DNA of 64,000 nucleotides from Vulcanimicrobiota bacterium (GCA_017307785.1 JAFKGI010000015.1:103772-167771), one strand, 5' to 3'. Counted from the first letter of the stretch, positions 49,464 through 59,057 are shown. Notes: generated by a model from the sequence alone, not told the origin. Numbers and translations are program-made.

Positions 49464-50653
49464 CAGTGGCCTCCCTTGACTTCTTCCAGCACTTCTTGCT
49501 GAATCTCGGCGGCGCTCTCGAGAGCGTCGCGCAACCGGGGCAAGAGCCGCTCCAGCCCCACTCCATCCCGGGCCGGCAGGTAGTCACGAATCTCAGCGAC
49601 CGTGCCGGCCAACTGCAAGAGCGCTGCTTCCAGCTCGGGTTGTTTGACGGGCAATTGCTTGACTTTCTTGACCATCTCCTGAGCCTGGGCTTCCGACTGC
49701 TGGCTCAGACCTTGTAGAAGCTCCCAGTCCTCTCGGCGATTCTCGGCACAGGCCCGCTCGGCCACAGACAACAGCCCGTCGCTGCCCGCAGAATCGCTCT
49801 CTCCTACCCGTTGCCCGCATTCCGGACAAATGCGGTTCTCGGTCAAACGCACCAGACCCAGACAGCCATCGCACCAGACGGCCGGAGTCCCACTTAGGGC
49901 CTGAATCTCCTCGTGAATGGTCAGAGCTTGTTGGGCGCAGTCGCGCAGCACGCGCTGGGGTTCGGCCGCCACCGAATCGCCCTGGGCGACTTGCTCCGCC
50001 ACCTGCTGCAAGGCGCCTTCCTGGACCTCCAACAGGTCCAACAACTGCTCGACGGCGGCGAGTCGAATCGGCGACTGACGCATCTGCTCGGCCAACAAGG
50101 AAAAATGCTGGGAAACCCCGGCCAGGCGTTCCTGCACCAGCTCGGGAGCAAGAACCCCGTCCTCATACAGCTGAAGACAGCGCAAAATCTCGTGGATATA
50201 GGGAGAAACGGCCAATCGCGGACGCTTCTCCTCCAGCTCGCGAATCTGCCCGAAAATCTCGAATAGCGAGCTGAGAGCGGCTGCCAGGGCCTGCACTCGG
50301 GGCTCGGAAATGCCCTCCCAGTCGCCCTCCCACTCTCTAAGGACGTCGGTCTGGTCTTCGCACACCGCCAGCCGCTGCAAAGCCTCCTCGATCAAGGGCG
50401 CCAGCCCTTCTTCTCGAGGGTCCTGAAAGCGCACTTCGCTGCGAAAGACTGCCGAAATCTGGCCCATTTCCAACTGAAACCTCGAGTATTCTCGAGCCAG
50501 CGCCTCGCCGTCCATCTCACCGGTCCGCCAGGCGGACATCGACATAGCCCAACTGTTGAAGCTGGACAAAGGGGTCAGGGCGGGGAAGCCCAGAGTGCCT
50601 AAAGAGATCATCGGCGCCAAGCTTTGCTTCGGGTCGAAGAGAACCTTTAACAA
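49463..50653 (-). CDS. Coiled-coil protein with zinc ribbon, second copy
   Basis: 396 residues from TTG 50653; ATG 50611, 14 codons in, is an alternative and would leave a palindrome (50648-50670) wholly upstream. Long helices (LIEEALQRLAVCEDQTDVLREWEGDW, QLLDLLEVQEGALQQVAEQVAQG), then a zinc ribbon near residue 264: CDGCLGLVRLTENRICPECG. Helical tail ends in QQEVLEEVKGGH. Same length and plan as 41496-42686. No membrane segment. Divergent from the Met/Gly-rich amidase-like gene; coupled to RraA downstream. Function unknown. Confidence 0.68.
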   Translation of the reverse strand: MLKVLFDPKQSLAPMISLGTLGFPALTPLSSFNSWAMSMSAWRTGEMDGEALAREYSRFQLEMGQISAVFRSEVRFQDPREEGLAPLIEEALQRLAVCEDQTDVLREWEGDWEGISEPRVQALAAALSSLFEIFGQIRELEEKRPRLAVSPYIHEILRCLQLYEDGVLAPELVQERLAGVSQHFSLLAEQMRQSPIRLAAVEQLLDLLEVQEGALQQVAEQVAQGDSVAAEPQRVLRDCAQQALTIHEEIQALSGTPAVWCDGCLGLVRLTENRICPECGQRVGESDSAGSDGLLSVAERACAENRREDWELLQGLSQQSEAQAQEMVKKVKQLPVKQPELEAALLQLAGTVAEIRDYLPARDGVGLERLLPRLRDALESAAEIQQEVLEEVKGGH

Positions 50654-50670
50654 TTTCGTTACGATTGTTA
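50648..50670. promoter_or_regulatory. Palindrome in a divergent intergenic region (candidate operator)
   Basis: TAACAAT at 50648-50654 and ATTGTTA at 50664-50670 are perfect seven-base inverted arms around nine bases. The site lies between the divergent starts of the zinc-ribbon protein (TTG 50653) and the Met/Gly-rich protein (ATG 50753), where a dimeric regulator could control both. It is AT-rich in a GC-rich genome. Confidence 0.45.
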
Positions 50671-50752
50671 CAGGGCGCTAATATCGAACCGGAGACTGCC
50701 AGCCAATCTTGTTCTATTCTAATTGCAATAACTCAGGATGATGAGGTGCAGG

Positions 50753-51568
50753 ATGTTCCAAGCGCAGTTCGGTTCCCCCATGATGGGCGCAGGCTTCAAC
50801 CCCGGCTTCGGCGGCATGCAGCAAATGGGCGGTCAGATGCAGATGATGCAGATGATGATGACCATGATGTCGATGATGCAGCAGATGATGCAAATGATGG
50901 GCGCCATGGGCGGTATGGGCGGAATGAACCCCGGCATGATGGGCGGTATGCCTGGCATGGGCGGTGACCCGTTCGGCGGCTTTGGAAATCAGATGGGCAA
51001 CGGCTTCGGCTTCCCTGGCGGAGGCGGTGGCTTCCCCGGCGGATTCTCGCCGCCCGGTGTGCCCTTCGGCGGCGGCTTTACCCCCGGAGGCGGCAACTAT
51101 GGGAACTACGGCGGCAACCCCGGCAACTTCGGTGGTCCTGGCGGCGCTTTCGGTCCCGGCAACGCTCCCGCGGCCGGCCCCGGCAATTTTGGCGGACCTT
51201 CCGCTTTCGGTAACCGTCTCGCCTCGGACGCCCAGCAAATCGCATCCAGCGGCGTGGCCGGGCGCGGTGGCAACTGTAAACGCGGCGTGCGCATGGCCCT
51301 CAACCGCCAGGGGGTGAACCTCGACGGCCTGTCGGCTTACCAGGGCGCTGACCAGTTGGCCCGTAACCCGCGCTTCCGCGAAGTGCAGGTCCCGGCCAAC
51401 CAGCTGCGCAGCCTGCCCCCCGGCGCCATCGTGGTGTGGGACCGCAAGGCGGGCCATCCCCACGGTCATATTTCCATCGCGCTCGGCAACGGCCGGGAAG
51501 CCAGTGACGTGATCCGCAACCAGATCACCGGTTACGGCTCCCAGCACCGCGTCTTCCTGCCCAAGTAA
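50753..51568 (+). CDS. Met/Gly-rich protein with C-terminal CHAP/NlpC-like domain
   Basis: 271 residues from ATG 50753, preferred over 50738 because GAGG stands six bases ahead and MFQAQFG mimics the start of the glycine-rich protein at 41148. Residues about 20-65 are extremely Met- and Gln-rich (QMMQMMMTMMSMMQQMM), then GMGG repeats, then Gly/Phe/Pro/Asn-rich (GGGGGFPGGF) to about 155. The final 110 residues are a compact domain: GGNCKRGVRMALNRQG with a possible nucleophile Cys, LPPGAIVVWDRKAGHPHGHISIALG with possible His. This is the pattern of CHAP or NlpC/P60 amidases. No signal peptide. May be an assembly protein carrying a peptidoglycan-cutting head. Confidence 0.7.
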   Translation: MFQAQFGSPMMGAGFNPGFGGMQQMGGQMQMMQMMMTMMSMMQQMMQMMGAMGGMGGMNPGMMGGMPGMGGDPFGGFGNQMGNGFGFPGGGGGFPGGFSPPGVPFGGGFTPGGGNYGNYGGNPGNFGGPGGAFGPGNAPAAGPGNFGGPSAFGNRLASDAQQIASSGVAGRGGNCKRGVRMALNRQGVNLDGLSAYQGADQLARNPRFREVQVPANQLRSLPPGAIVVWDRKAGHPHGHISIALGNGREASDVIRNQITGYGSQHRVFLPK

Positions 51569-51569
51569 C

Positions 51570-51902
51570 ATGGACGAGGAAGAGGTTCTCCCTCAGCAAG
51601 AGGAAGACGACAATCTGGCGGAGGACCGGAACCTTCTGCTCGAGCAGCTGCAGGCGATGAGCTCCCAGGCGGGGCCCGCCTCCAGCCTGCTGCGAGCGGG
51701 TCACAACTGGCTGCAGGGCAATCTCAGCAACTCCGAACTCAAAGCTCGGGCCGATGAGTTCGAGTCAGGCCTGCCCGAGGACGTTGAGGACCCGCTGCTA
51801 CTCAGTCAGCTGGATCGCCTGGAAGAGGGTCTGGAAAGCGGTCTTTCCGACCAGGTTCTCTACGCTCTTCTGGGTCTGGGTTCTCAGGTCAAGCCGCTCT
51901 AA
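51570..51902 (+). CDS. Small acidic hypothetical protein
   Basis: 110 residues beginning [20 protein letters not shown]. Helical and strongly acidic, with Leu heptads in the second half ([22 protein letters not shown]). ATG 51570 follows the Met/Gly-rich gene by one base, so it is likely co-translated. Possible chaperone or partner for that sticky protein; this is inference. It overlaps the convergent hybrid kinase by four bases. Confidence 0.6.
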   Translation: MDEEEVLPQQEEDDNLAEDRNLLLEQLQAMSSQAGPASSLLRAGHNWLQGNLSNSELKARADEFESGLPEDVEDPLLLSQLDRLEEGLESGLSDQVLYALLGLGSQVKPL

Positions 51903-53710
51903 CGCTCTCGGGCGAAACGCGCCAGGGCTTTTACCAGGCGATTTTCCTGGATCGGCTTGCTGATGTAGTCGTCCATCCCGGAAGCCAGGCAGCGCTCACG
52001 GTCCTCGGGAAAAGCGTTGGCCGTCAGGGCCACGATCCAGGGGCGCACGGATAGATCCTCGCGACGCAGACGCATGGTGGACTCCAGGCCATCCATCACC
52101 GGCATCTGCAGGTCCATGAACAACAGGTCCACCGGATGCTCACGGCAGTATTCCAGGGCTTGCAGTCCGTTGACCACGCAATGGCTGGCATAACCCAGAC
52201 GCTTGAGCAGGGCCGCGGCCACCTTTTGATTGACGGGATTGTCCTCGGCGATCAAGACGCGCGTATCTTTGGGTGGCAACGCGGCTTCCTCGGTGCTCAC
52301 CTCGCCCGAGCGACCGGGTGCGCTGGTGCGCACCACCGGCATCCGCAAACAGAAAATACTGCCCTTGGGATGGCTGGGCGCGATCCAATCGGTGGGGGCC
52401 GTGGCGCTGACCAGACCGCGGCTGGCCACCCAGCAGACTCCCCCCATCATCTCGGCCAACTGCTTGCAAATCGCCAACCCCAGACCGGTGCCGCGATACT
52501 CGCGAGTGCTGGACGCGTCGGCCTGCACAAAGGGGTCGAAAATGGCCGTGAGTTGATGCGCCGGAACGCCGATCCCCGTATCCGAAACCCTGACCTCCAG
52601 GGTGGTTTTGTCCTCCTCTTCGAGAACCAGGCCGGTCAGCCGGATGTGACCTTCGGAGGTAAACTTGATAGCGTTGCTGATCAGGTTGCTGACCACCTGA
52701 CGAAACCGAGTTCGGTCGCCGCGCAACCAGTAGTTCTCCCCCACCCCTAAAAACTCGAAGCTGAGGTCCAACTCCCGCTGGCGGGCCAACGGCTGGAACA
52801 AGGTGACCACCGCCTTCAAGCAGTCCACCACATCAAAAGGCGAGGATTCGATGTGAAATTGGCCCGATTCGATCTTGGACAAATCGAGCACGTCGCTGAT
52901 GATTTCCAGCAAGGACTCACAACTCTCGCGCAACCCCGAAACCCACTCCTTCTGCTGTTCCGACAAAGGGGTGTCGAGCAGCAGGGTGGACATGCCAAAA
53001 ATGGCGTTCATAGGCGTGCGTATCTCGTGGCTCATGGTGGCCAGAAAGCGACTTTTGGCCCGGCTGGCATCCTCCAGAGCCGTCGACCGTTGCGCCGAAG
53101 CCAGTCGAAACCGAATAGTGCCCATCTGACGACGCGCCAGGCTGCGGGCCGTCAGCGCCAGAAAGCCGAGATAAATCAAAAGCGCCGGCCCGGTACCGCT
53201 AAAGCTCTTGCCTTCCGCCAGCAAAACCGCGCAGGGGGTTAGCATCATCAGGCCGGCGTAGGCCAGATAAAGCCGGGTGTCGCCGGACAGCGAAATGAGA
53301 GCGCCTGTAGCCAGGCCGCCGGACATGAGTGCGGCCAGTTGAGAAGGACCCTCGCTGCCGTAAAAATGCACGGTCAAGGTGGAGTACGTGCACCAGCAGA
53401 GCGCCTGAGCCAGCGTCAGAACGGCGAAACCGCGCGGCCAATCGCGGGGCATCTGGCGCGGAGAGAGCACGCGCCAGGTCCAGGCGATGCGGCCCAGACC
53501 GAGCAGAAGCGAAACCAGCACCAGCCCCAACACCCAAAACCGATGCTCATGGAAGACCGGACCGCTTACCGAAGCGACCAGAATGCAGACTGGATAGGCA
53601 AGCGAGGCGGGAACGGCGGTGTCGGCCATTTCCAACCAGGCCTCCCGACGAGCCTCGGCCCAGACGCGCATGTCCCATGGTTCGGCCGAAAGACCGAAGG
53701 GATCCTGCAC
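51899..53710 (-). CDS. Membrane hybrid sensor histidine kinase with receiver domain
   Basis: 603 residues from GTG 53710. About six membrane helices in the first 190 residues ([45 protein letters not shown]), with no large periplasmic loop, so the signal is probably sensed in the membrane. HisKA His228 in [14 protein letters not shown], ATPase boxes [31 protein letters not shown], and a receiver domain with Asp533 in [14 protein letters not shown] complete BarA/LuxQ-like core. The output partner is not adjacent. Confidence 0.92.
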   Translation of the reverse strand: MQDPFGLSAEPWDMRVWAEARREAWLEMADTAVPASLAYPVCILVASVSGPVFHEHRFWVLGLVLVSLLLGLGRIAWTWRVLSPRQMPRDWPRGFAVLTLAQALCWCTYSTLTVHFYGSEGPSQLAALMSGGLATGALISLSGDTRLYLAYAGLMMLTPCAVLLAEGKSFSGTGPALLIYLGFLALTARSLARRQMGTIRFRLASAQRSTALEDASRAKSRFLATMSHEIRTPMNAIFGMSTLLLDTPLSEQQKEWVSGLRESCESLLEIISDVLDLSKIESGQFHIESSPFDVVDCLKAVVTLFQPLARQRELDLSFEFLGVGENYWLRGDRTRFRQVVSNLISNAIKFTSEGHIRLTGLVLEEEDKTTLEVRVSDTGIGVPAHQLTAIFDPFVQADASSTREYRGTGLGLAICKQLAEMMGGVCWVASRGLVSATAPTDWIAPSHPKGSIFCLRMPVVRTSAPGRSGEVSTEEAALPPKDTRVLIAEDNPVNQKVAAALLKRLGYASHCVVNGLQALEYCREHPVDLLFMDLQMPVMDGLESTMRLRREDLSVRPWIVALTANAFPEDRERCLASGMDDYISKPIQENRLVKALARFARER

Positions 53711-53735
53711 GGGGCCCCCAAGTGCATTCTTTGTT

Positions 53736-54224
53736 ATGAATCTCTGGTTCCGTATGCTCTACCGGTTATTGCTCGCGCCCTGGCGCACTCGCATTGGCGT
53801 TTTGGAAAGCTCCAGTTTGGAAATGCGCTGCTGGCCCACCGACCTGGACGTCAATCTGCACATGAACAACGGGCGCTACCTCACCCTGATGGATCTGGGG
53901 CGGCTCGACCTGGTGGCCCGCAGCGGACTGCTGCGCACGATGCTGAAGCGGCGCTGGCGTCCGGTGCTGGGGGCCGCGCAAATTCGCTACCTCAAGCCCA
54001 TCGGACCGGGCCAGATCTTTCGCATGGAAACGCGGGTGGTGGGCTGGGAGGGCAAATGGTTCTGGATTCAGCAGCGCTTCTACCTGGGCGAACAGATGGT
54101 GGCGGACTCGCTGGTGAAAGCCCTTTTCCTCGGACCCAAGGGTTCGGTGCAGGTGGACGAAGCGCTGGAGGCCATAGGCCAACCGCAGGCGTCCCCGCCG
54201 CTGGAGGGGGTCTCCCGATTCTAG
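53736..54224 (+). CDS. Acyl-CoA thioesterase, 4HBT/THEM6-like
   Basis: 162 residues from ATG 53736. Hot-dog fold: [30 protein letters not shown] has the DxD/HMNN block with the catalytic Asp, and [29 protein letters not shown] the central strands. Closest in feel to the THEM6/Them4HBT-like group. Likely hydrolyses a fatty or aromatic acyl-CoA. It is followed by a 17-base gap and the YgfZ-like gene and may lead the thyA-folA transcript. Divergent from the hybrid kinase, spacer 25 bases. Confidence 0.82.
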   Translation: MNLWFRMLYRLLLAPWRTRIGVLESSSLEMRCWPTDLDVNLHMNNGRYLTLMDLGRLDLVARSGLLRTMLKRRWRPVLGAAQIRYLKPIGPGQIFRMETRVVGWEGKWFWIQQRFYLGEQMVADSLVKALFLGPKGSVQVDEALEAIGQPQASPPLEGVSRF

Positions 54225-54241
54225 GCGGCGAACCCGATTTG

Positions 54242-55123
54242 GTGAATATTCAAGGTGTCATTCCCGCTCCGCCCTTCGCTCTCATCGAGTTCAGCGGAGT
54301 CGAGCGCAACGATTTTTTACAGCGGTTACTCAGCAACGAGATGCTGCTCAAGCCCGGCCAGGCCACGGCCGCCTACTACTTGAATGTGCAGGGCCGTCCG
54401 TTGGCTCAGTTCTGGGTCTTTCAATGGTATGAGAGCACCTGGTTGGTCTGCCCTAAGCATCAAGTGGAAACGGCCTTGCAGGAACTGGACAAAATGCATT
54501 TCGGCGAAAAGCTGCGGATGCACGACCGCACCCGCGACTGGCAGTCCACCCTGCTGGTGGGGCCGGAGCGCGAAGCCTGGCTGGAGCAAAGGCTGGGACA
54601 GGCGCCCGTGGCCGGTCCCTGGGGCTTTCAGGCCGAGGCCGACTGGATGCTTTGCCGCTTTCCTTTTCTGGCTTCGGGAAGCGATCTGGTCTGGAGCAAA
54701 CGTCCACTCTTTGACGACCTGCGCGATGTCAGTTCGCAGTGGGACGCGGAACGGATTCAGGCCGCCCGCGCCTGGCCGTCGGACTGGGGCGAAAAGACGA
54801 TGCTGCTGGAGATCGCCGATAACACCGACTACGTAGACGGCAAAGGCTGCTATCCAGGTCAAGAAGTGGTGGCCCGCACTCTCCATCGCGGTCACATCAA
54901 CCGCCACATCGGGGTGGTGGGCGGCAGTGGTAGCCTGCCCGCTCCCGGTCTCAAGTTGAAGTCCGAGGACAAAGACATAGGCTGGATCTCCAGTGTGGCG
55001 GGAGACGCCGAGGGCTTTGCGGCTCTGGCCTTTCTCCGTCGCGAATTCTGGGAGCCGGGCACCGAACTGGTGCGTGAAGACGGCGGTACCGTGACCGTCC
55101 GGGCTGCCCGTCGGGAGGGATAA
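54242..55123 (+). CDS. YgfZ/GcvT-like folate-binding protein
   Basis: 293 residues from GTG 54242 (a TTG one codon earlier is possible). GcvT-like fold with the family signature [15 protein letters not shown], in which the Cys is the conserved residue of KGCYxGQE. YgfZ proteins bind tetrahydrofolate and assist Fe-S cluster enzymes such as MiaB and RlmN. Placed directly before thymidylate synthase and dihydrofolate reductase, consistent with a folate unit. An apparent longer frame upstream lies over other genes. Confidence 0.87.
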   Translation: MNIQGVIPAPPFALIEFSGVERNDFLQRLLSNEMLLKPGQATAAYYLNVQGRPLAQFWVFQWYESTWLVCPKHQVETALQELDKMHFGEKLRMHDRTRDWQSTLLVGPEREAWLEQRLGQAPVAGPWGFQAEADWMLCRFPFLASGSDLVWSKRPLFDDLRDVSSQWDAERIQAARAWPSDWGEKTMLLEIADNTDYVDGKGCYPGQEVVARTLHRGHINRHIGVVGGSGSLPAPGLKLKSEDKDIGWISSVAGDAEGFAALAFLRREFWEPGTELVREDGGTVTVRAARREG

Positions 55124-55124
55124 C

Positions 55125-55919
55125 ATGCAAGAGTATCTGAGGGTTCTGCGCGAGGTTCGCGAGCGCGGGGTGTTCAAGGAAGACCGCACTGGCACCGGCA
55201 CCTACAGTCTGTTCGGAGCGCAGATGCGCTTCGACCTGAGCGCCGGCTTCCCGGCAGTCACCACCAAGAAGCTGCACATGAAATCGATCCTCTATGAGTT
55301 GCTCTGGTTCTTGCGCGGCGACACCAACGTGCGCTGGCTGCAAGAACATGGCGTCACCATCTGGGACGAATGGGCCGACGGTGAAGGCAATTTGGGCCGC
55401 GTCTACGGAGTGCAGTGGCGTTCCTGGCGTCGGCCCGACGGCACAACTCTGGATCAAATTCATCAGGTCGTCGAATCCCTGAAAACCAACCCGGATTCGC
55501 GCCGTCACATCGTGAGCGCCTGGAATCCCGGCGAACTCGAAGAAATGGCCTTGCCGCCTTGCCATGCATTCTTCCAGTTCTACGTGGCCCAGGGCCGCCT
55601 CTCGTGCCAGCTCTACCAGCGCAGCGCCGACATGTTCTTAGGGGTGCCTTTCAACATCGCTTCCTACGCGGCTTTGACCATGATGATCGCCCAGGTGTGT
55701 GACCTGCAGTTGGGCGATTTCGTGCACACTCTGGGCGATGCCCACATCTACAGCAACCATCTGGAACAGGTGGATCTGCAGCTGAGCCGGACCCCCAACC
55801 CGCCCCCTACCCTGAAGCTCAATCCGGAACGTCGGCGACTGGAAGACTTCGTCTACGAGGACTTTGAACTGGTCAACTACCAGCACCACCCGGCCATCAA
55901 GGCCCCGGTGGCGGTCTGA
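55125..55919 (+). CDS. thyA: Thymidylate synthase
   Basis: 264 residues, the classic ThyA size. Methylates dUMP to dTMP with methylene-tetrahydrofolate. [18 protein letters not shown] holds the phosphate-binding Arg, [12 protein letters not shown] the catalytic Cys, and [18 protein letters not shown] the folate/dUMP-binding region. Starts one base after the YgfZ-like stop; its stop overlaps the folA ATG (TGATG). Operon with folA is common because the reaction yields dihydrofolate. Confidence 0.98.
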   Translation: MQEYLRVLREVRERGVFKEDRTGTGTYSLFGAQMRFDLSAGFPAVTTKKLHMKSILYELLWFLRGDTNVRWLQEHGVTIWDEWADGEGNLGRVYGVQWRSWRRPDGTTLDQIHQVVESLKTNPDSRRHIVSAWNPGELEEMALPPCHAFFQFYVAQGRLSCQLYQRSADMFLGVPFNIASYAALTMMIAQVCDLQLGDFVHTLGDAHIYSNHLEQVDLQLSRTPNPPPTLKLNPERRRLEDFVYEDFELVNYQHHPAIKAPVAV

Positions 55920-56407
55920 TGCTGATCACCATCGCGGCCCTCAGCCGCAACCGCGTCATCGGCGACCAGGGCCAGATCCCCTGGAACCTGCCGGGAGACA
56001 TGAAGCATTTCCGGGAAAGCACCTCGGGCGGCGTCGTGGTGATGGGACGAACCACCTTCGAATCCATCGGCCGTCCCCTGCCGGGGCGCGACAACTGGGT
56101 GCTCAGCCGAGGCAACCCCACCCTCCCAGCAGGGGTCCGCCTCTTTCACTCGCTGGAAGAAGTGCTGGCCGCCGTTCCCGCCTCCAAACCCGTCTGGATC
56201 ATTGGCGGCGAACAAATCTACCGCCTCTTCCTCCCCCACTGCCAGAAGCAGTCCCTCACCTTCGTCGACGCCGACCTCGACGGAGACACCCTCTACCCGG
56301 AATTCCCCGACTCCGAGTGGAAATTGGACGAATCGACGCCAGGCCCGGCCGGCGAAGAATACGACTACGAATTCCGAGTCTACACCCGCCGACAACCGCT
56401 CAGCTGA
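55919..56407 (+). CDS. folA: Dihydrofolate reductase
   Basis: 162 residues. Reduces dihydrofolate with NADPH. LITIAALSRNRVIGDQGQIPWNLPGDMKHFRESTSG contains the WNLPGDMKHF loop with the catalytic acidic residue (Asp in PGDM), VVMGRTTFESIGRPLPGR the NADPH-binding block, and VWIIGGEQIYRLFLP the GGxxIY block. Complete. ATG overlaps the thyA stop. Followed by a 218-base gap with nested inverted repeats. Confidence 0.97.
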   Translation: MLITIAALSRNRVIGDQGQIPWNLPGDMKHFRESTSGGVVVMGRTTFESIGRPLPGRDNWVLSRGNPTLPAGVRLFHSLEEVLAAVPASKPVWIIGGEQIYRLFLPHCQKQSLTFVDADLDGDTLYPEFPDSEWKLDESTPGPAGEEYDYEFRVYTRRQPLS

Positions 56408-56412
56408 TCCCG

Positions 56413-56600
56413 GAGAGGGGACCCGGGGGAAAAGGGGACGTGGAGACGGCGGAGCCGCAAAGGCCGACCTGAGACCCAGGCGGCTTTTGAAAAATGGTCG
56501 ATCCCAAGCAAAACCCCAACCTCTGAAAACAACTCAGGAAAGGGTCGGCCTCGCCTCGTAAGCCATCTCCAAGATCTCTTAGTCCCCGAGGTCCCCCTTC
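56413..56600. repeat. Nested inverted repeats in the gap after folA
   Basis: The 218 bases between folA and the next (convergent) gene carry no convincing ORF. Outer arms: AGGGGACCCGGGG near 56416 pairs with CCCCGAGGTCCCC at 56584 with one bulge. Inner arms: AGGCCGACC at 56461-56469 pairs perfectly with GGTCGGCCT at 56543-56551. The folded region could be a terminator complex, a REP/MITE-like remnant or a structured RNA. Confidence 0.4.
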
Positions 56601-56625
56601 ACGACGGAGACCCTCGTAGAAAGAA

Positions 56626-57051
56626 CTAGCGGGTGTGGCGGGCCAGGTAGGCGGTGAGGAGTTCTTTGAGTTCGGGGCGATTGGCCACTTCAGGGCATTT
56701 CTCCAGTGCCTTTTCGGCTGGCCACTGCTCGACACGGGCGACGTGTTGCAAAATCATGAGGGCGGCGCGCTCTCCACCGGCGGACAGAACCACTACCGGT
56801 GACTGGCCGCGCAAGAACTCGCGGCGCAACATGTCCATATCTTGCTCCGACCAGCTCCTGGCCGTGACCGGGATGGAAACGCGGGAGATGCCCTTATCTT
56901 TGAGGTTCTCGGGCAGCTTTTCGATCTCGTTGACCTTGCGCAGGTCGACCACCAGCTTGCTCTCGGGGGTTTCTTGCTGGACGGCGTCATCCAACCATTT
57001 ACTATCGCAGGCCAGTAGTTCTACGCCGCGGCATTCGAGTTTAAAACGCAA
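56626..57051 (-). CDS. Degenerate dual-specificity-phosphatase-like protein
   Basis: 141 residues, no signal. Pattern of the small DSP/DUF442 phosphatase fold (CDSKWLDDAVQQETPESKLVVDLRKVNEIEKLPENL, VSIPVTARSWSEQDMDML). The place of the P-loop HCxxxxxR reads VVVLSAGGERAALM: Ser in place of the Cys nucleophile and no preceding His. So phosphatase activity is unlikely; a binding role is possible. Last gene of the minus-strand MoxR/TPR operon, two bases after the TPR gene. Confidence 0.65.
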   Translation of the reverse strand: MRFKLECRGVELLACDSKWLDDAVQQETPESKLVVDLRKVNEIEKLPENLKDKGISRVSIPVTARSWSEQDMDMLRREFLRGQSPVVVLSAGGERAALMILQHVARVEQWPAEKALEKCPEVANRPELKELLTAYLARHTR

Positions 57052-57053
57052 CT

Positions 57054-59057
57054 TCAGGGCTCCCTCGGGTGATCGTCGGGTTTGGTTGAACCCGGGAAGA
57101 ACATCTCCTGCATCTGTTTGCTCTGCACCGTGCCGGTCACGACACCATCCAGACTGCCGATGTCTTCTTGAGAAAGGTCGATTTTGACGGCGAAGAAGCG
57201 CTCATGCAGAGCGGCGCACAACTGAGCGGCCGGCGTCACCCCCTTCTGAACCGGACCCAACTCGGTCATGCGCAGCACGCTATTGTCCGGACCCAGCAAA
57301 CGCGAGCTGCCGGCCTTGACCTCGATCTTGAAGGCTCCCTCTATCTCGCGGAAACGAGGCGAGCGGCGGCACATCCCGATGACCTCCTCGGCCACGGCCG
57401 AGCCGTCGCTGGCGTAGGTGACCGGCAATTCGATCTCCAGATTTCGCATGAAGCCCGGACCGTCTTCCATCACATGCTGTAACAGCGGCAAAGCCTTGGC
57501 CAGGTCGCCCCGATTCAAGTAAATCTTGGCGGCCCGGGCCTGGACTCGAGTGGCCATCAAACGCTCGGAAGCGGGCAGCTCCTTGAGCACCTGATCCATG
57601 CTGGCTAACGCTTCTTCGGTGCGACCGGCCCGGGCCATGGCCTCAAAGCGAATGGCGTTCAGATAAGGGCGCTCTAATTCCAGCGTCTCGAAGTTCTTGG
57701 ACTCCAACTGGTCGAGAGCCGCCAGAGTGGTGCCCGGACCGAGCAGAGTGGGCAACTCCAGACGGGCATAATTGGGAATCAGCACCGTGCCGGGAGCGTA
57801 GGTATAGCGCAGGCAGCTGAGCAAGCGCCCATGGGACACGATGGTGGAGGCGGCCTGCTGCCCCTTCACGTAGGCCTGCCAGGCCAGGTCGCGCTGCTTC
57901 CAGAGCAACTCCCACCATTTCAGACCCTTGGTCCAGCACATTTGCTCGCGCATGGCGTTGCGCTGCGCGTTGGCTGCCTCTCGGAAGATAATCATGTTGG
58001 CGGCTTCCCACTGGTCCCGCTGCACCGAGTCTCCGCCCTTGCGATCGGGGCGGTCCACGAAGGCGGTGGCCAGCTCAAAAGCGCGCTCGGTCATGCCCAG
58101 CTGGAGCATCAATTCACAGGCAAGTTGCTGATTGGCGGCCCAGGTTTGCTGGGCCAGGTAGGCTTCCGAGTCATGGGTCCACTGGTTGCACTTCTTGAGA
58201 GCCGAGGCGGCCTCGGCGTAGCGAGCCTGACCCAGATACAGAGTGGCCAGATCCCACCAGGGATTGGAAAAAGACTTGGGGTCGAAGTAGTCGGTCGACT
58301 CCAGAAATAGCTTCTCGGCCTGATCGAACTGCAGCAGACAGGCCGAAGCCTCGCCGGCATTGCGCAGGTAGACCACGCTCTGCTTCCAGTTGTGATCGCG
58401 CACTTGCCTGAGCAAAGTCTGGAAGGCCTCGCTACCTTTGGCCAGATGGTCGGTCTCCATCTCCAGGGCGCCCAGCGAATTCAAGGCATTGACCACCGTC
58501 GACTCATCAAAAGGAGCTTCTTCCAGAGCCTCCTTCAGCTTCTCTCGGGCTTCCGACTCGCGACCGAGCTTCATCAGTGGCCAGCTGTAAAAAGCCTTGA
58601 TCAGGGGCAGATGACTGCCGTAGCGGTTGAACAGCAGCTCGTCGAGCTTATCCCAGGTCTTGATCTGCTCCTCGTACTGGTCCATTTCGCCAGAGACGGC
58701 GCCCTGCTCCAGCAAAGCCTTCTGCAGCCAGCCCCAAGGAGCGCTACGGCTGGGCGGATTACCATATTCCTGAGCGAACTTCTTGATGCACTGATCCAGA
58801 TACCAGTGAGCCCTGGGCAGATCGCCCTCGCCGTTGTGCAAAACCGTGCCCATAAAGAAATAGGTGGAGACCTTGTCCTTGGTCTTGGGGTCCTCCAACA
58901 TTTTCTGGGCCAGCTCGCGCAGTGCCACCCATTTGTTTTCATCAATGTTGGTCAAAGCCAACTGCTCGTTGATGGACAACGAGCCCAGATCCTGGGCTAC
59001 CGCCGCCACGCCCAGCATCAGGGTGAGACCGATTGCTGCCAGGACACGGCGCATCAT
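57054..59057 (-). CDS. Secreted TPR-like repeat protein
   Basis: 667 residues (start ATG 59057 or 59054) with a signal peptide (RRVLAAIGLTLMLGVAAVA). Helical hairpin repeats through most of the length (ARYAEAASALKKCNQW, DLAKALPLLQHVMEDG, GRTEEALASMDQVLKELP) look TPR-like. C-terminal 130 residues differ (FREIEGAFKIEVKAGSSRLL, FFAVKIDLSQEDIGSLDG) and may bind a partner. TPR proteins are usual members of MoxR-DUF58-transglutaminase clusters (bat-like operons). Overlaps the MoxR stop by four bases. Confidence 0.78.
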   Translation of the reverse strand: MMRRVLAAIGLTLMLGVAAVAQDLGSLSINEQLALTNIDENKWVALRELAQKMLEDPKTKDKVSTYFFMGTVLHNGEGDLPRAHWYLDQCIKKFAQEYGNPPSRSAPWGWLQKALLEQGAVSGEMDQYEEQIKTWDKLDELLFNRYGSHLPLIKAFYSWPLMKLGRESEAREKLKEALEEAPFDESTVVNALNSLGALEMETDHLAKGSEAFQTLLRQVRDHNWKQSVVYLRNAGEASACLLQFDQAEKLFLESTDYFDPKSFSNPWWDLATLYLGQARYAEAASALKKCNQWTHDSEAYLAQQTWAANQQLACELMLQLGMTERAFELATAFVDRPDRKGGDSVQRDQWEAANMIIFREAANAQRNAMREQMCWTKGLKWWELLWKQRDLAWQAYVKGQQAASTIVSHGRLLSCLRYTYAPGTVLIPNYARLELPTLLGPGTTLAALDQLESKNFETLELERPYLNAIRFEAMARAGRTEEALASMDQVLKELPASERLMATRVQARAAKIYLNRGDLAKALPLLQHVMEDGPGFMRNLEIELPVTYASDGSAVAEEVIGMCRRSPRFREIEGAFKIEVKAGSSRLLGPDNSVLRMTELGPVQKGVTPAAQLCAALHERFFAVKIDLSQEDIGSLDGVVTGTVQSKQMQEMFFPGSTKPDDHPREP

